Origin: an uncultured Faecalibacterium sp.
GTDB taxonomy: Bacteria; Bacillota; Clostridia; Oscillospirales; Ruminococcaceae
Direction of reading: 5' to 3'
Length of the DNA: 31,364 bases
NCBI GenBank assembly: GCA_934561485.1
Contig: CAKTGS010000014.1
Span: 1-31,364, forward strand
The position numbers and the translations under genes were made by a program. Below the pieces are notes generated by a model. That model did not search any database. It saw only the letters and a list, made by a program, of their open reading frames with translations, and had not been told where the DNA came from. Positions 17,936-25,222 of this stretch are shown in pieces (the stretch's first letter is position 1; each line of letters opens with the position of its first letter).

Positions 17936-19267
17936 TTATTTGCCGCGTCTGCGGGGGCCGCGGGTCTTTTTCCTGCGCAGATACCCGTACAGGCGCATCA
18001 CGCCAACGGTCACCAGGGCTGCCGCCGCAGTGCACCCCAGCGAGATCCCGGCCAGCAGCCAGACCTTGCTGCGGGGCCGCACATCTCCGGCGGCCGGAAG
18101 CTCGGCGCCCACGCTCTGGGTCAGCAGCTCCTCCAGGCCGGTCACCTGAGCCGTCACCCGCACGCTGGTGCTCTCCTGCTTTGTGCCGCCCCGCACGGTG
18201 TACACGGCGTACACTTCCGGTTCGGTGCCCAGCACGTACTGCTCCGGCAGCTCCAGCGAGACCTCCACGTCCTGCGCGGTCAGGCCGTCCGCCAGCAGCA
18301 GCGAGGTGCCGGGGTCGGTCACGGTCACGGTGCCCAACGTTTCGCCGCCGCCCGCCACCGGCAGCTGGGCCGAAATGCCCTGGGACGGAAGCTCGGTGTA
18401 GTGGGTAAAGGCGCTGAAGGCGTACTCCAGCAGAGTGCGCACATCGCTGTATTTGTCGGTGCTCAGCTCACTTTGCATGGTCACGCAGATCAGGCGGATG
18501 CCGTTCTGCTCTGCCAGGCAGGCATAGCTGTAGCGCGCTGTATCGGTATACCCCAGCTTGGAGCCGAGGATGCTGGCCACATAATACCGGCTGGACCCGA
18601 TGCGCAGCTTATCCTGCTGGGAAAAATAGCGGGTCACCGGCTGCAGATTCGTGGGCTGCATGGTGTACATCTCGTTGCGGGTGAACACCGTTTCAAACCC
18701 CGGCTGCTGCAATGCCCAACGCAGGATCTGCGCCATGTCGTAGCAGCTGGTGTAGTGGTCCTGCCCGCTGATGCCGTGGGGGTTGGCAAAGTGGGTATGC
18801 ACAAGGCCCAGCTCTGCCACCTGGGCGTTCATGGCTGCCACGCCGTCCGCAATGGTGCCTCCGCCAATATACTCTGCCAGCAGGTTAGCTCCATCGTTGG
18901 CGCTGGCCATCTGGGTGGCGTACAGGGCATCGGTCAGGGGCACCTGCTCCCCTTCCATCAGTGCAATGTGGCTGGAGTCTGTGCCCGCCAGCGAGTACAC
19001 GTCCTCGTGGCTCACCGTAAGCAGCACATTGTCCCAGCCGCCCTGGGCTTTTTCACAGGCAAGGCCCAGCGTCATCACCTTGGTGATGGACGCCGGGTGC
19101 AGTTCCTCGTCCATATTCTGCTGGGCCAGCACCAGGCCCGTGTCGGCATCTATGATACAGTACGCCCGCGTTGCGCCCAGCACCGGCCCTGCAGCCGCTG
19201 CCCCCGGCACAAACACCATGCATACGGCAAGCAGCATGGCGCACAGCGCCGCTGTCCATCGTTTCAT
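17936..19267 (-). CDS. Serine-type D-Ala-D-Ala carboxypeptidase (DacA/DacF type)
   Basis: Low-molecular-weight penicillin-binding protein that trims the terminal D-Ala from peptidoglycan stem peptides outside the membrane. Of 443 residues, 1-26 form a signal peptide. The active-site motifs are SITK (Ser60, Lys63) and SAN (Ser122-Asn124). The third motif reads KLG (237-239, in GSKLGYT) where KTG is usual. A C-terminal beta-rich domain, one membrane helix (about residues 400-425) and a strongly basic end (RRKKTRGPRRRGK) follow. The ATG at 19267 has GGAGA 7 nt upstream. It is monocistronic, with a promoter near 19329 and a terminator at 17908-17932. It is next to the dipicolinate synthase genes, a possible sporulation link. 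Confidence 0.92.
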   Translation of the reverse strand: MKRWTAALCAMLLAVCMVFVPGAAAAGPVLGATRAYCIIDADTGLVLAQQNMDEELHPASITKVMTLGLACEKAQGGWDNVLLTVSHEDVYSLAGTDSSHIALMEGEQVPLTDALYATQMASANDGANLLAEYIGGGTIADGVAAMNAQVAELGLVHTHFANPHGISGQDHYTSCYDMAQILRWALQQPGFETVFTRNEMYTMQPTNLQPVTRYFSQQDKLRIGSSRYYVASILGSKLGYTDTARYSYACLAEQNGIRLICVTMQSELSTDKYSDVRTLLEYAFSAFTHYTELPSQGISAQLPVAGGGETLGTVTVTDPGTSLLLADGLTAQDVEVSLELPEQYVLGTEPEVYAVYTVRGGTKQESTSVRVTAQVTGLEELLTQSVGAELPAAGDVRPRSKVWLLAGISLGCTAAAALVTVGVMRLYGYLRRKKTRGPRRRGK

Positions 19268-19328
19268 TGGTTTTTCTCCGTCAGCTTTTTTGCTGCCCGC
19301 CGGGCAGTTCCGGCAAAGCATCGTATTT

Positions 19329-19356
19329 AGTATACCACATTTTATCCCGCCTGAAA
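19329..19356 (-). promoter_or_regulatory. Probable promoter of the carboxypeptidase gene
   Basis: Minus strand TATACT (19329-19334) with an extended TGG before it and a weak TTTCAG -35 (19351-19356) at 16 nt. It overlaps the last codons of the upstream spoVFB gene. Confidence 0.6.
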
Positions 19357-19956
19357 AGACATTCCGCACTCCCTTTGCCCCCGCAGCACCGGCTGCAGCT
19401 GCTCTCCGCGCAGGGCTGCTTCCAGCGCAGCGGGCAGGCAGGCAAGGTCTGCTTTCAGGCTCTGGGGCTTGCCCCAGGGGTCATCCTGGCCATAAGGCAC
19501 AAAATAGTAGTGCTTGCGCTGGTACAGCCGGGCCATGTTCTCCCCGGAAGCCCCCAGCCCATCGTTGGTGGAAACCGCCGCCACCACGGGGCAGCCCACC
19601 CGCAGCAGACTTTTGGCGGCCAGCGTCACCGGCGTGTCCGAAAGCCCTGCCGCCAGCCGGGCCAGGGTGGCCCCGGTGCAGGGTGCGATCACCAGTGCCC
19701 GGGCCAGATGCTTCGGCCCCAGCGGCTCCACCGCCTGCAGCGTGCCCAGCACCGGGTGCCCGGCAATGGCTTCCAGCTGCTGCCGCCAGTGTTCCGCCGT
19801 CCCGAACCGGCTGTCCTGCTGGGCGGCAAAGCTCATAACGGGCAGCAGCTCCCACCCCTGCCGGGCCAGCTCTGCCGCCTGCACCAGTGCCGCTTCCAGC
19901 GTGCAGAAGCTGCCGCACACCGCAAACGCGATGCAGCCCTTGTTCTGTGTGCTCAT
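19342..19956 (-). CDS. spoVFB: Dipicolinate synthase subunit B
   Basis: Flavoprotein-fold subunit of dipicolinate synthase, which with SpoVFA converts the lysine-pathway intermediate to dipicolinic acid, the spore-core chelator. The 204 residues show GCIAFAVCGSFCTLEAAL at the N-terminus, VIAPCTGATLARLAAGLSDTPVTLAAKSLLR, PVVAAVSTNDGLGASGENMARL and the C-terminal FVPYGQDDPWGKPQSL, all family blocks. The ATG at 19956 has GGGAGGG 7 nt upstream and overlaps the spoVFA stop (ATGA), so the two subunits are coupled. The name is by family likeness; activity is not shown. Confidence 0.9.
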   Translation of the reverse strand: MSTQNKGCIAFAVCGSFCTLEAALVQAAELARQGWELLPVMSFAAQQDSRFGTAEHWRQQLEAIAGHPVLGTLQAVEPLGPKHLARALVIAPCTGATLARLAAGLSDTPVTLAAKSLLRVGCPVVAAVSTNDGLGASGENMARLYQRKHYYFVPYGQDDPWGKPQSLKADLACLPAALEAALRGEQLQPVLRGQRECGMSFQAG

Positions 19957-20747
19957 CGTGATCCCTCCCGCTCCTGCCAAATGGCCTGCACCGTGCGCGC
20001 CACCGCCTCGCCTGCCGTTTCCGGTGCACAGGCGGCGGGCAGGCTCAGCGCATGAAGGGCCGTGTGCCCCAGCCGCGCCGCTGCCGCAAAGTCTGTGCCG
20101 CCGGGCTTGGAAGCCAGATCCACGATCAGGCTGCCGGGCCGCAGCCCGGCCAGTACCGGGGCTGTGAGCACCGGGGCCGGCACCGTGTTCACCACCGTAT
20201 CAAAGGCAGGCAGCACCGCCCCGATGCCTGCCAGCGGCACACTGCGCAGGCCCAGGCTCTCGGCCAGGGCGCGCTGCTCCGGGCGGCGGGCGGCAGCCGT
20301 CACGGCTGCCCCCAGGGCGGCCAGCCGCACCCCCAGCGCCTGCCCCACCGGGCCAAACCCCAGCACCAGCAGATTTGCCCCCCACAGGGTGCGGGTGCGC
20401 TGCCGCAGCAGGATGCCGATGCAGCCTTCGGCGGTGGGAATGGCATTGTAGATGGCCAGTTCCGGCCGGGCCAGATAGTCCACCAGCTCCACCCCGGCCT
20501 GCTGCGCCACAGCCTTTGCCTGGGCCGAAAGCTTGCCGCCCAGCGCCAGCGCCCCCGGCTTTGCCGCCCGCAGCAGCTCTGCCAGCGGGGTGCGGGCGGC
20601 ATCCAGCGGCATGGGCAGCAGGATATAATCCGCCATTGCCACCTGCTCGGCCCCACCCACGGCATAGCCCGCCCGGGCCAGTGCCCGGCCCGCCGCCGCC
20701 TGCCGTGCATCGGTGCCCACCACCGCGATCCGTTTTCTGCCCTCCAT
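19953..20747 (-). CDS. spoVFA: Dipicolinate synthase subunit A
   Basis: Catalytic NAD(P)-binding subunit of dipicolinate synthase. The 264 residues are a little shorter than typical SpoVFA (about 290-300). An N-terminal Rossmann-like domain (IAVVGTDARQAAAGRAL) is followed by DYLARPELAIYNAIPTAEG and a second nucleotide-binding domain with LVLGFGPVGQALGVRLAALG (Gly-rich loop 130-135). The C-terminal part has DLASKPGGTDF and SLPAACAPETAGEAVARTV. The ATG at 20747 has GGGAGG about 10 nt upstream. The gene is extremely GC- and Ala-rich. It forms a two-gene operon with spoVFB. Confidence 0.9.
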   Translation of the reverse strand: MEGRKRIAVVGTDARQAAAGRALARAGYAVGGAEQVAMADYILLPMPLDAARTPLAELLRAAKPGALALGGKLSAQAKAVAQQAGVELVDYLARPELAIYNAIPTAEGCIGILLRQRTRTLWGANLLVLGFGPVGQALGVRLAALGAAVTAAARRPEQRALAESLGLRSVPLAGIGAVLPAFDTVVNTVPAPVLTAPVLAGLRPGSLIVDLASKPGGTDFAAAARLGHTALHALSLPAACAPETAGEAVARTVQAIWQEREGSR

Positions 20748-20779
20748 GCTGCCGTCTCCTCCCGCCTCGTAGTGCGCCA

Positions 20780-20808
20780 TCCTATGCGGAGGCACGCTTT
20801 TTCGTGAA
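20780..20808 (-). promoter_or_regulatory. Possible sigma-K/E-like promoter before spoVFA
   Basis: Minus strand CACG, 16 nt, then CATAGGATG, reminiscent of the sigma-K pattern (-35 mACm, -10 CATAnnnTA). There is no sigma-A promoter of comparable quality between the upstream terminator (20863) and spoVFA. A hairpin AATCGGAAAA/TTTTCCGATT at 20809-20840 lies just upstream. The match is short and may be chance. Confidence 0.25.
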
Positions 20809-20862
20809 TCGGAAAATCTGCGGCTTTTCCGATTTTTTCACGGGAGAGGCCGCAGCGGGAAG

Positions 20863-20902
20863 CAAAAAAGGACTGCCATGCACAATGCACAGCAGTCCCT
20901 TT
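20863..20902 (-). terminator. Terminator of the ECF S-component gene
   Basis: Minus strand AAAGGGACTGCTGTGCA / TGCATGGCAGTCCTTT hairpin (one mismatch) followed by TTTTTT. Confidence 0.93.
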
Positions 20903-20949
20903 GAAAATTTATTTTCACGGATGTGCCGCCCTGACATTCGACACATCGT

Positions 20950-21549
20950 TTATTTCAGGTATTTTGCCACAGCCCGGGCCACAATGCCGCCCAGAATGCC
21001 GGAAACCAGGAATTCCACCACGCCCTGCACACCGGTGAGCAGCACCACGAACATCAGCGGGTTGGCAGCGCCTTTAACGGACACCAGGTTCTGCACATAA
21101 GCGCAGTTATAGAAGGCCAGCACGATCCAGCCCATGAAGAACAGGGTGTTCAGGAACGGGGCGCTCATGGCGCTGACGATGTAGCTCCAGGTGCGGGACT
21201 TGTCCAGCTTTTTCAGGCCCTGGAATACCAGGCCGCAGCACAGGCCCATGAGCACGCGCATGCCCACGCAAAGGATAAAGGTGTTCAGCGGGCTGACCTG
21301 GAACAGTGCCCCGGTCATGGCCGATGCACCGGTAACGGCATCGTAAAAGCTCACGGCACCAAACACACCGCCCAGCAGTGCGCCCACGGCAGGCCCCATG
21401 GTAATGGCACCCACGGCAATGGGAAGGGTCAGAAAGCTCATGTACAGCGGCCCAACAGGCACACTGCCCAGACCAACGGCCTTCATGACCAGCTCAATGG
21501 CAACCAGCAGTGCCACACGGGTCAGTGTGCGGGTATTCATGTTTTTCAT
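20950..21549 (-). CDS. ECF transporter S-component (vitamin or precursor uptake)
   Basis: Substrate-binding membrane subunit of an energy-coupling-factor importer; the shared EcfA/EcfA'/EcfT module is not here. The 199 residues have six hydrophobic helices and the S-component pattern: ALLVAIELVMKAVG in helix 1 (for EcfT docking), then PLYMSFLTLPIAVGAITMGPAVGALLGGVFGAVSF. The ATG at 21549 has AGGAGG 10 nt upstream. Neighbours coaX and coaBC suggest pantothenate (PanT-like). The pseudoknot leader at 21574-21681 resembles preQ1-III riboswitches, which precede queuosine-precursor transporters. The sequence lacks the RxSE block I expect of QueT, so the substrate stays open. Confidence 0.85.
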   Translation of the reverse strand: MKNMNTRTLTRVALLVAIELVMKAVGLGSVPVGPLYMSFLTLPIAVGAITMGPAVGALLGGVFGAVSFYDAVTGASAMTGALFQVSPLNTFILCVGMRVLMGLCCGLVFQGLKKLDKSRTWSYIVSAMSAPFLNTLFFMGWIVLAFYNCAYVQNLVSVKGAANPLMFVVLLTGVQGVVEFLVSGILGGIVARAVAKYLK

Positions 21550-21573
21550 ATTCAATTTTCCTCCTGCTGCCGT

Positions 21574-21681
21574 TCCGCCCTCAGTTGTCGGATACGGCGC
21601 AAACCTGCCCGCTCTGTGCGGGTTTTGTTGTAAATATTCGGACAATCAAAATCGGAACACGGTTCGTCAGGGCGGTTCCAA
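21574..21681 (-). promoter_or_regulatory. Candidate pseudoknot riboswitch before the ECF S-component gene
   Basis: The minus-strand leader can form an H-type pseudoknot with an inserted arm. P1 is TTGGAAC/GTTCCGA (21675-21681 with 21652-21658, one G-U). The P1 loop carries CGCCCT (21669-21674), complementary to AGGGCG (21576-21581) as P2. Between them is an arm with TTGTC/GACAA (21641-21645 with 21585-21589) and a hairpin AAACCCGC / GCGGG-CA-GGTTT (21618-21625 with 21601-21612). P2 ends just before CGGAACGGCAGCAGGAGG, the ribosome-binding site. GTTCCG could instead pair with CGGAAC (21572-21577), a mutually exclusive fold. The topology and length (about 108 nt) match preQ1-III, a class described from Faecalibacterium. 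Confidence 0.6.
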
Positions 21682-21692
21682 CCTGAAAACGC

Positions 21693-22673
21693 TTATTTGT
21701 CGCCGGGGAAGCGCACCCCCGCCGACCGGCGGGCCACGGTGAGCACCCGGCTCACGGCAATGCTGGTATCCAGCATCCGGGCGCACAGCTCCTGGTCGCC
21801 GGTGTCCAGCGCACGGGCAAAGGCCTCGAACTCGGCTGCCTGCCGGGGGCGGCCGCCGTTGAGGTTGTAATGCTCTTCTTTGCCCTCATTGGGGTGGAAG
21901 GTGATCCCGCCGCAGAAGTTGGCGGTGGATTTCTGCAGGATATAGCCCCGGGTGCCCTGAATGATGTACCGGGCCGGGGCGGCGCAGTCCTTGGCCGCCA
22001 TGCTCACGGCCCGGAAGCCGCTGTAGTCCATGGTCAGGATGCCGCTGGTGTCAATGCCGCGCTCGATGTTGGCAGTGTAGTGCACCTGGTTCGGCTCCCC
22101 GAACAGCCCCACAATGTAGCTGACGTTGTACACGCCCAGGTCCATCAGGGCACCCCCGGCGCAGGCCGGGTCGAATGCGGGGGCCGCATTGCCCGCGCAG
22201 AATGCATCGTACCGGCTGGAATACTGGCTGAAATTGCACTGCACCAGCTTGACGGTGCCCACCCGGGGCAGCAGCTCCCGGATCTTGGCGTAGTTTTCCA
22301 GGTATTGGGTGGTCACGGCCTCAAACAGGAACACCTTTTTGTGCCGTGCCAGCACCGCCAGCTCTTCGGCCTGTGCAGCGGTGGGGGCCATCGGCTTTTC
22401 CACGATCACATGCCGGCCCGCTTCCAGCGCCACCCGGGCAAAGCGCACGTGCTGCAAATTGGGCACTGCGATGTACACCACATCCACCCACTGCAGCAGC
22501 TCCAGATAATTGGTGGTATGCTGGGGCACGCCGTACTGGCGGCACAGCTCCTGTGCCTGTTCGGCACTGCGCTCGGTGCTGCACACGGCCTGCACCGTAA
22601 ACGGGCCGTGCTCCACCAGCCAGGGCAAAAATTCCTGCACGATCTTGCCCGTGCCAAGAATGCCTAATTTCAT
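21693..22673 (-). CDS. Gfo/Idh/MocA family NAD(P)-dependent oxidoreductase
   Basis: A 326-residue dehydrogenase with an N-terminal Rossmann fold (MKLGILGTGKIVQEFL, Gly motif 5-10) and a second conserved block HVIVEKPMAPTAAQAEEL holding the EKP motif (catalytic Lys). The C-terminal alpha/beta substrate domain includes GGALMDLGVYNVSYIVGLFGEP. Family members oxidise or reduce sugars, inositols and related polyols; the GGALMDLGVY block is common in dihydrodiol-dehydrogenase/xylose-dehydrogenase-like members. The exact substrate is unknown. The ATG at 22673 has GGGAGA upstream. It follows coaX by 26 nt on the same strand, so is probably co-transcribed with it. Confidence 0.9.
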   Translation of the reverse strand: MKLGILGTGKIVQEFLPWLVEHGPFTVQAVCSTERSAEQAQELCRQYGVPQHTTNYLELLQWVDVVYIAVPNLQHVRFARVALEAGRHVIVEKPMAPTAAQAEELAVLARHKKVFLFEAVTTQYLENYAKIRELLPRVGTVKLVQCNFSQYSSRYDAFCAGNAAPAFDPACAGGALMDLGVYNVSYIVGLFGEPNQVHYTANIERGIDTSGILTMDYSGFRAVSMAAKDCAAPARYIIQGTRGYILQKSTANFCGGITFHPNEGKEEHYNLNGGRPRQAAEFEAFARALDTGDQELCARMLDTSIAVSRVLTVARRSAGVRFPGDK

Positions 22674-22699
22674 TGTTTTCTCCCTATCTTTTTCCTCGG

Positions 22700-23596
22700 T
22701 CAGCGCTCCTGCGGGTCCGGTTCGCGGCGGGTGTGCCTGCGGGGATACGGGCGCTGTTTTGTGCGGGCGCGCCGGTCCTGCCGCGCGCCGTGCTTTGTGC
22801 CGCACCCGCTGTGCCCTTTGGGCTGCGGGGCATTGAGCTGGTACAGCAGTGCCAGCCCCTTCATGAGCAATTCGGGGTCGTAGGTCAGCTCGTGGCGGCA
22901 CAGCGGCGTGACGTATTTGGCCAGCCCACCGGTAACCACCAGCGAAGCCGGCTGCCCCAGCTCTTCTTCAATGCGCTGCACCAGGCCGTCAATGAGCACA
23001 GCGGTGCCCATCACCGAGCCGGTGAGCATGCATTTTTCGGTATTGGTTCCAATGGCACTTCTGGGTGCCCCCAGGTGCACCTGCGGCAGCTGGGCGCAGC
23101 GTTCGCCCAGGGCGCGCAGACCGGTGGAAAGCCCCGGGCAGATCACACCGCCCCGGAACACCCGGTCTTTGTCCACCACATTGAAGGTGGTGGCGGTGCC
23201 CAGGTCTACCGTGACCACCGGCAGCGGAAAGTTTGCCGCCGCATAGGCGGCATCCACCAGCCGGTCCTTGCCCACAGCGTGGGGTTCTTCCACCCCTATG
23301 GTCAGGCCGGTGCGGATGTCCGGCGAGACGATGACCGGCTTTTTGCCCGTGTAGTAACGGGCGCACTCGGCCAGTGCCCCGGTGATCTGTGGCACCACGC
23401 TGGTAAGCACCGCCCCTTCAAAGCGCATGGGGCGCTCCGGGTGGCGGCGGTGCGCAAAAATTTTATCCATTTCGGCACGATATTCTGCAGCCGTACGGGT
23501 GCGCACCGTGTCCATGCGCGCCACAAAGCATACACGTCCGTCCCGAATGCCCCCCAGGGCGACGGTGGTGTTGCCTATATCAATGGCTAAGATCAT
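22700..23596 (-). CDS. coaX: Type III pantothenate kinase with a basic C-terminal extension
   Basis: Phosphorylates pantothenate, the first step of CoA synthesis. Family motifs: AIDIGNTTVALG (ATP-phosphate loop), VGKDRLVDAAYA, VTVDLGTATTFNVV (Asp131) and GGVICPG. CoaX proteins normally end near LYQLN, reached here at residue 255. This one continues for 43 residues very rich in Arg (GARQDRRARTKQRPYPRRHT...), giving 298 in all. The ATG at 23596 is followed by the conserved ILAIDIGNT; longer in-frame starts would run into the leader. Its promoter is at 23742-23770, diverging from coaBC, the next enzymes of the same pathway. Confidence 0.93.
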   Translation of the reverse strand: MILAIDIGNTTVALGGIRDGRVCFVARMDTVRTRTAAEYRAEMDKIFAHRRHPERPMRFEGAVLTSVVPQITGALAECARYYTGKKPVIVSPDIRTGLTIGVEEPHAVGKDRLVDAAYAAANFPLPVVTVDLGTATTFNVVDKDRVFRGGVICPGLSTGLRALGERCAQLPQVHLGAPRSAIGTNTEKCMLTGSVMGTAVLIDGLVQRIEEELGQPASLVVTGGLAKYVTPLCRHELTYDPELLMKGLALLYQLNAPQPKGHSGCGTKHGARQDRRARTKQRPYPRRHTRREPDPQER

Positions 23597-23631
23597 AGTT
23601 CCGTTTTCCTTTTGTACAGCAAGGGTCTCAG

Positions 23632-23706
23632 GGCTGCATACCGGGAGCTTTTTCCTCGGACGCGAATCGGGCCATTGCATTTGCGTGGAAAGCTCCCCGC
23701 AGGCCT
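23632..23706. repeat. Folded repeat element B, copy 2 (coaX leader)
   Basis: Contains GGGAGCTTTTTCC ... GGAAAGCTCCCC, complementary arms around GCGAATC and GGCC blocks, and the 23-nt block (23678-23700) identical to copy 1 at 6127-6149. It lies between the coaX promoter and start codon, so it would be part of the coaX mRNA leader. Confidence 0.6.
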
Positions 23707-23741
23707 GACTCCCCCGGTCTGTCTATTCTTTGTCAATCTGT

Positions 23742-23770
23742 ATTCTACCGCATTTTGGCCTAGGATACAA
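23742..23770 (-). promoter_or_regulatory. Promoter of coaX
   Basis: Minus strand TTGTAT (23765-23770), a 17-nt spacer, then TAGAAT (23742-23747). It diverges from the coaBC promoter 19 bp away and gives a leader of about 140 nt holding repeat element B. Confidence 0.65.
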
Positions 23771-23788
23771 CCCCGCGCAAAGATTTTG

Positions 23789-23817
23789 TTGTGCTGGCGG
23801 AACTTTTGCATTATACT
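23789..23817 (+). promoter_or_regulatory. Promoter of coaBC
   Basis: TTGTGC (23789-23794), a 17-nt spacer, then TATACT (23812-23817), about 45 nt before the start codon. Confidence 0.72.
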
Positions 23818-23863
23818 AAGGAAAGAAATGTGGAAACAGCACGTTTTTGCAGGAGGTTTAACC

Positions 23864-25054
23864 ATGAATCTGAACGGCAAATGCGTCCTTCTGGGCGTAA
23901 GCGGCGGCATTGCCGCCTATAAAATGGCCAACGTGGCCAGTGCTCTGCGCAAGCTGGGAGCGGATGTGGAGGTCATCATGACCAAAAACGCCACCCAGTT
24001 CATCACCCCTATCACCTTCGAGACCCTCACCGGCCACAAGTGCATGGTGGACACCTTTGACCGGGATTTCAAGTTTGAGGTCACCCACATCTCGCTGGCC
24101 AAAAAGGCGGATGTGATTTTGGTAGCCCCCGCCACCGCCAACGTGATCGCCAAAATGGCCCACGGCATCGCGGACGATATGCTTACCACCGTGGTTCTGG
24201 CCGCCAAGTGCCCCAAGCTGGTGTCCCCGGCCATGAACACCGGAATGCTGGAAAATCCCATCACCCAGGACAACCTTGCCACGCTGGAGCACTACGGCTT
24301 TACGGTCATTCCCTCCGAGAGCGGCGTGCTGGCTTGTAAGGATGTGGGCAGCGGCCGCCTGCCCAAAGAAGATGTGCTCATTGAGTACATTCTGCACGCC
24401 ATTGCCCGGCCCAAGGACCTGGCGGGGGTGCGGGTTGCCGTGACCGCTGGGCCGACCCAGGAGCCTCTGGACCCCGTGCGCTACCTGACCAACCATTCCA
24501 CCGGCAAAATGGGCTACGCCCTGGCCCGGGCCGCCGCCATGCGGGGCGCGGAGGTGACCCTGATCCACGGCGAGACCGCCCTGCCGCCGGTGAAGTTTAC
24601 CACCGATGTGCCGGTGACCACCGCCCAGCAGATGTACGAGGCCGTGACCAGCCGCTTTGCGGATATGGACGTGCTGATCATGGCAGCCGCCGTGGCAGAC
24701 TACCGCCCCGTGACCGTGGCCAGCGATAAGATCAAGAAAAAGGATGGCGACCTGTCCATTCCCGTAGAGCGCACACCGGACATTCTGGGCACCATCGGTC
24801 CACAGAAAACCCACCAGTTCCTGTGCGGTTTTTCCATGGAGACCAAAGACCTTGTGGAAAACTCCTCCGCCAAGCTGACCAAAAAGAACCTGGACATGGT
24901 GGTGGCCAACAACCTCAAGGTGGCCGGGGCCGGTTTTGGCGTGGATACCAATGTGGTCACCTTCATCACCCCGGACGGCACCCGGGAGCTGCCGCTGATG
25001 AGCAAAGCCGATGTGGCCGATGCCATTCTGGATGAGATTTTAAAACGGAAATAA
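23864..25054 (+). CDS. coaBC: Bifunctional phosphopantothenoylcysteine decarboxylase/phosphopantothenate-cysteine ligase
   Basis: Carries out the second and third steps of CoA synthesis: CTP-dependent coupling of 4'-phosphopantothenate to cysteine, then FMN-dependent decarboxylation to 4'-phosphopantetheine. Of 396 residues, about 1-180 are the CoaC flavoprotein domain (GVSGGIAAYKMANVASAL, ILVAPATANVIAKMAHGIADD, PAMNTGMLENP, GSGRLPKED). About 190-396 are the CoaB ligase (VTAGPTQEPLDPVRYLTNHSTGKMGYALA, AAAVADYRP, KIKKKDGDLSI, DMVVANNL). The ATG at 23864 has AGGAGG 7 nt upstream; upstream in-frame codons lie in the promoter region. It is divergent from coaX. Confidence 0.97.
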   Translation: MNLNGKCVLLGVSGGIAAYKMANVASALRKLGADVEVIMTKNATQFITPITFETLTGHKCMVDTFDRDFKFEVTHISLAKKADVILVAPATANVIAKMAHGIADDMLTTVVLAAKCPKLVSPAMNTGMLENPITQDNLATLEHYGFTVIPSESGVLACKDVGSGRLPKEDVLIEYILHAIARPKDLAGVRVAVTAGPTQEPLDPVRYLTNHSTGKMGYALARAAAMRGAEVTLIHGETALPPVKFTTDVPVTTAQQMYEAVTSRFADMDVLIMAAAVADYRPVTVASDKIKKKDGDLSIPVERTPDILGTIGPQKTHQFLCGFSMETKDLVENSSAKLTKKNLDMVVANNLKVAGAGFGVDTNVVTFITPDGTRELPLMSKADVADAILDEILKRK

Positions 25055-25100
25055 CCCTCTCCGTCCATGCTTTGCGGCATAGGCTGCTAGAACTTCCCGC
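25055..25100. repeat. Interspersed palindromic repeat A, partial copy 3
   Basis: Starts CCCTCTCCGTC-CATGC immediately after the coaBC stop. Only the left third matches copies 1 and 2; the rest has diverged. Confidence 0.4.
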
Positions 25101-25144
25101 ATGGGTGCAGGGAACACATTCATGCGTTCCGTTTGTTTTCCGGC

Positions 25145-25200
25145 AGATGCTGCTTTCCTGCGGAACGGCTGGAGCCGTTCTCTACAAAAAAGCAGCAGCG
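25145..25200. other. Nested inverted repeats between coaBC and degV
   Basis: GCTGCTTT ... GGAACGGCT-GG-AGCCGTTC ... AAAGCAGC: an inner hairpin enclosed by an outer complementary pair. There is no coding sequence in 25055-25288; the rest of that stretch is repeat A and the terminator. Confidence 0.45.
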
Positions 25201-25222
25201 GAGCGGGCGGGCATGTTAAAGC

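Noticed and set aside
20809..20840. A plus-strand terminator (AATCGGAAAA hairpin followed by T-run)
   Set aside because: There is no plus-strand gene upstream for it to serve; it is more simply a hairpin in the spoVFA upstream region.
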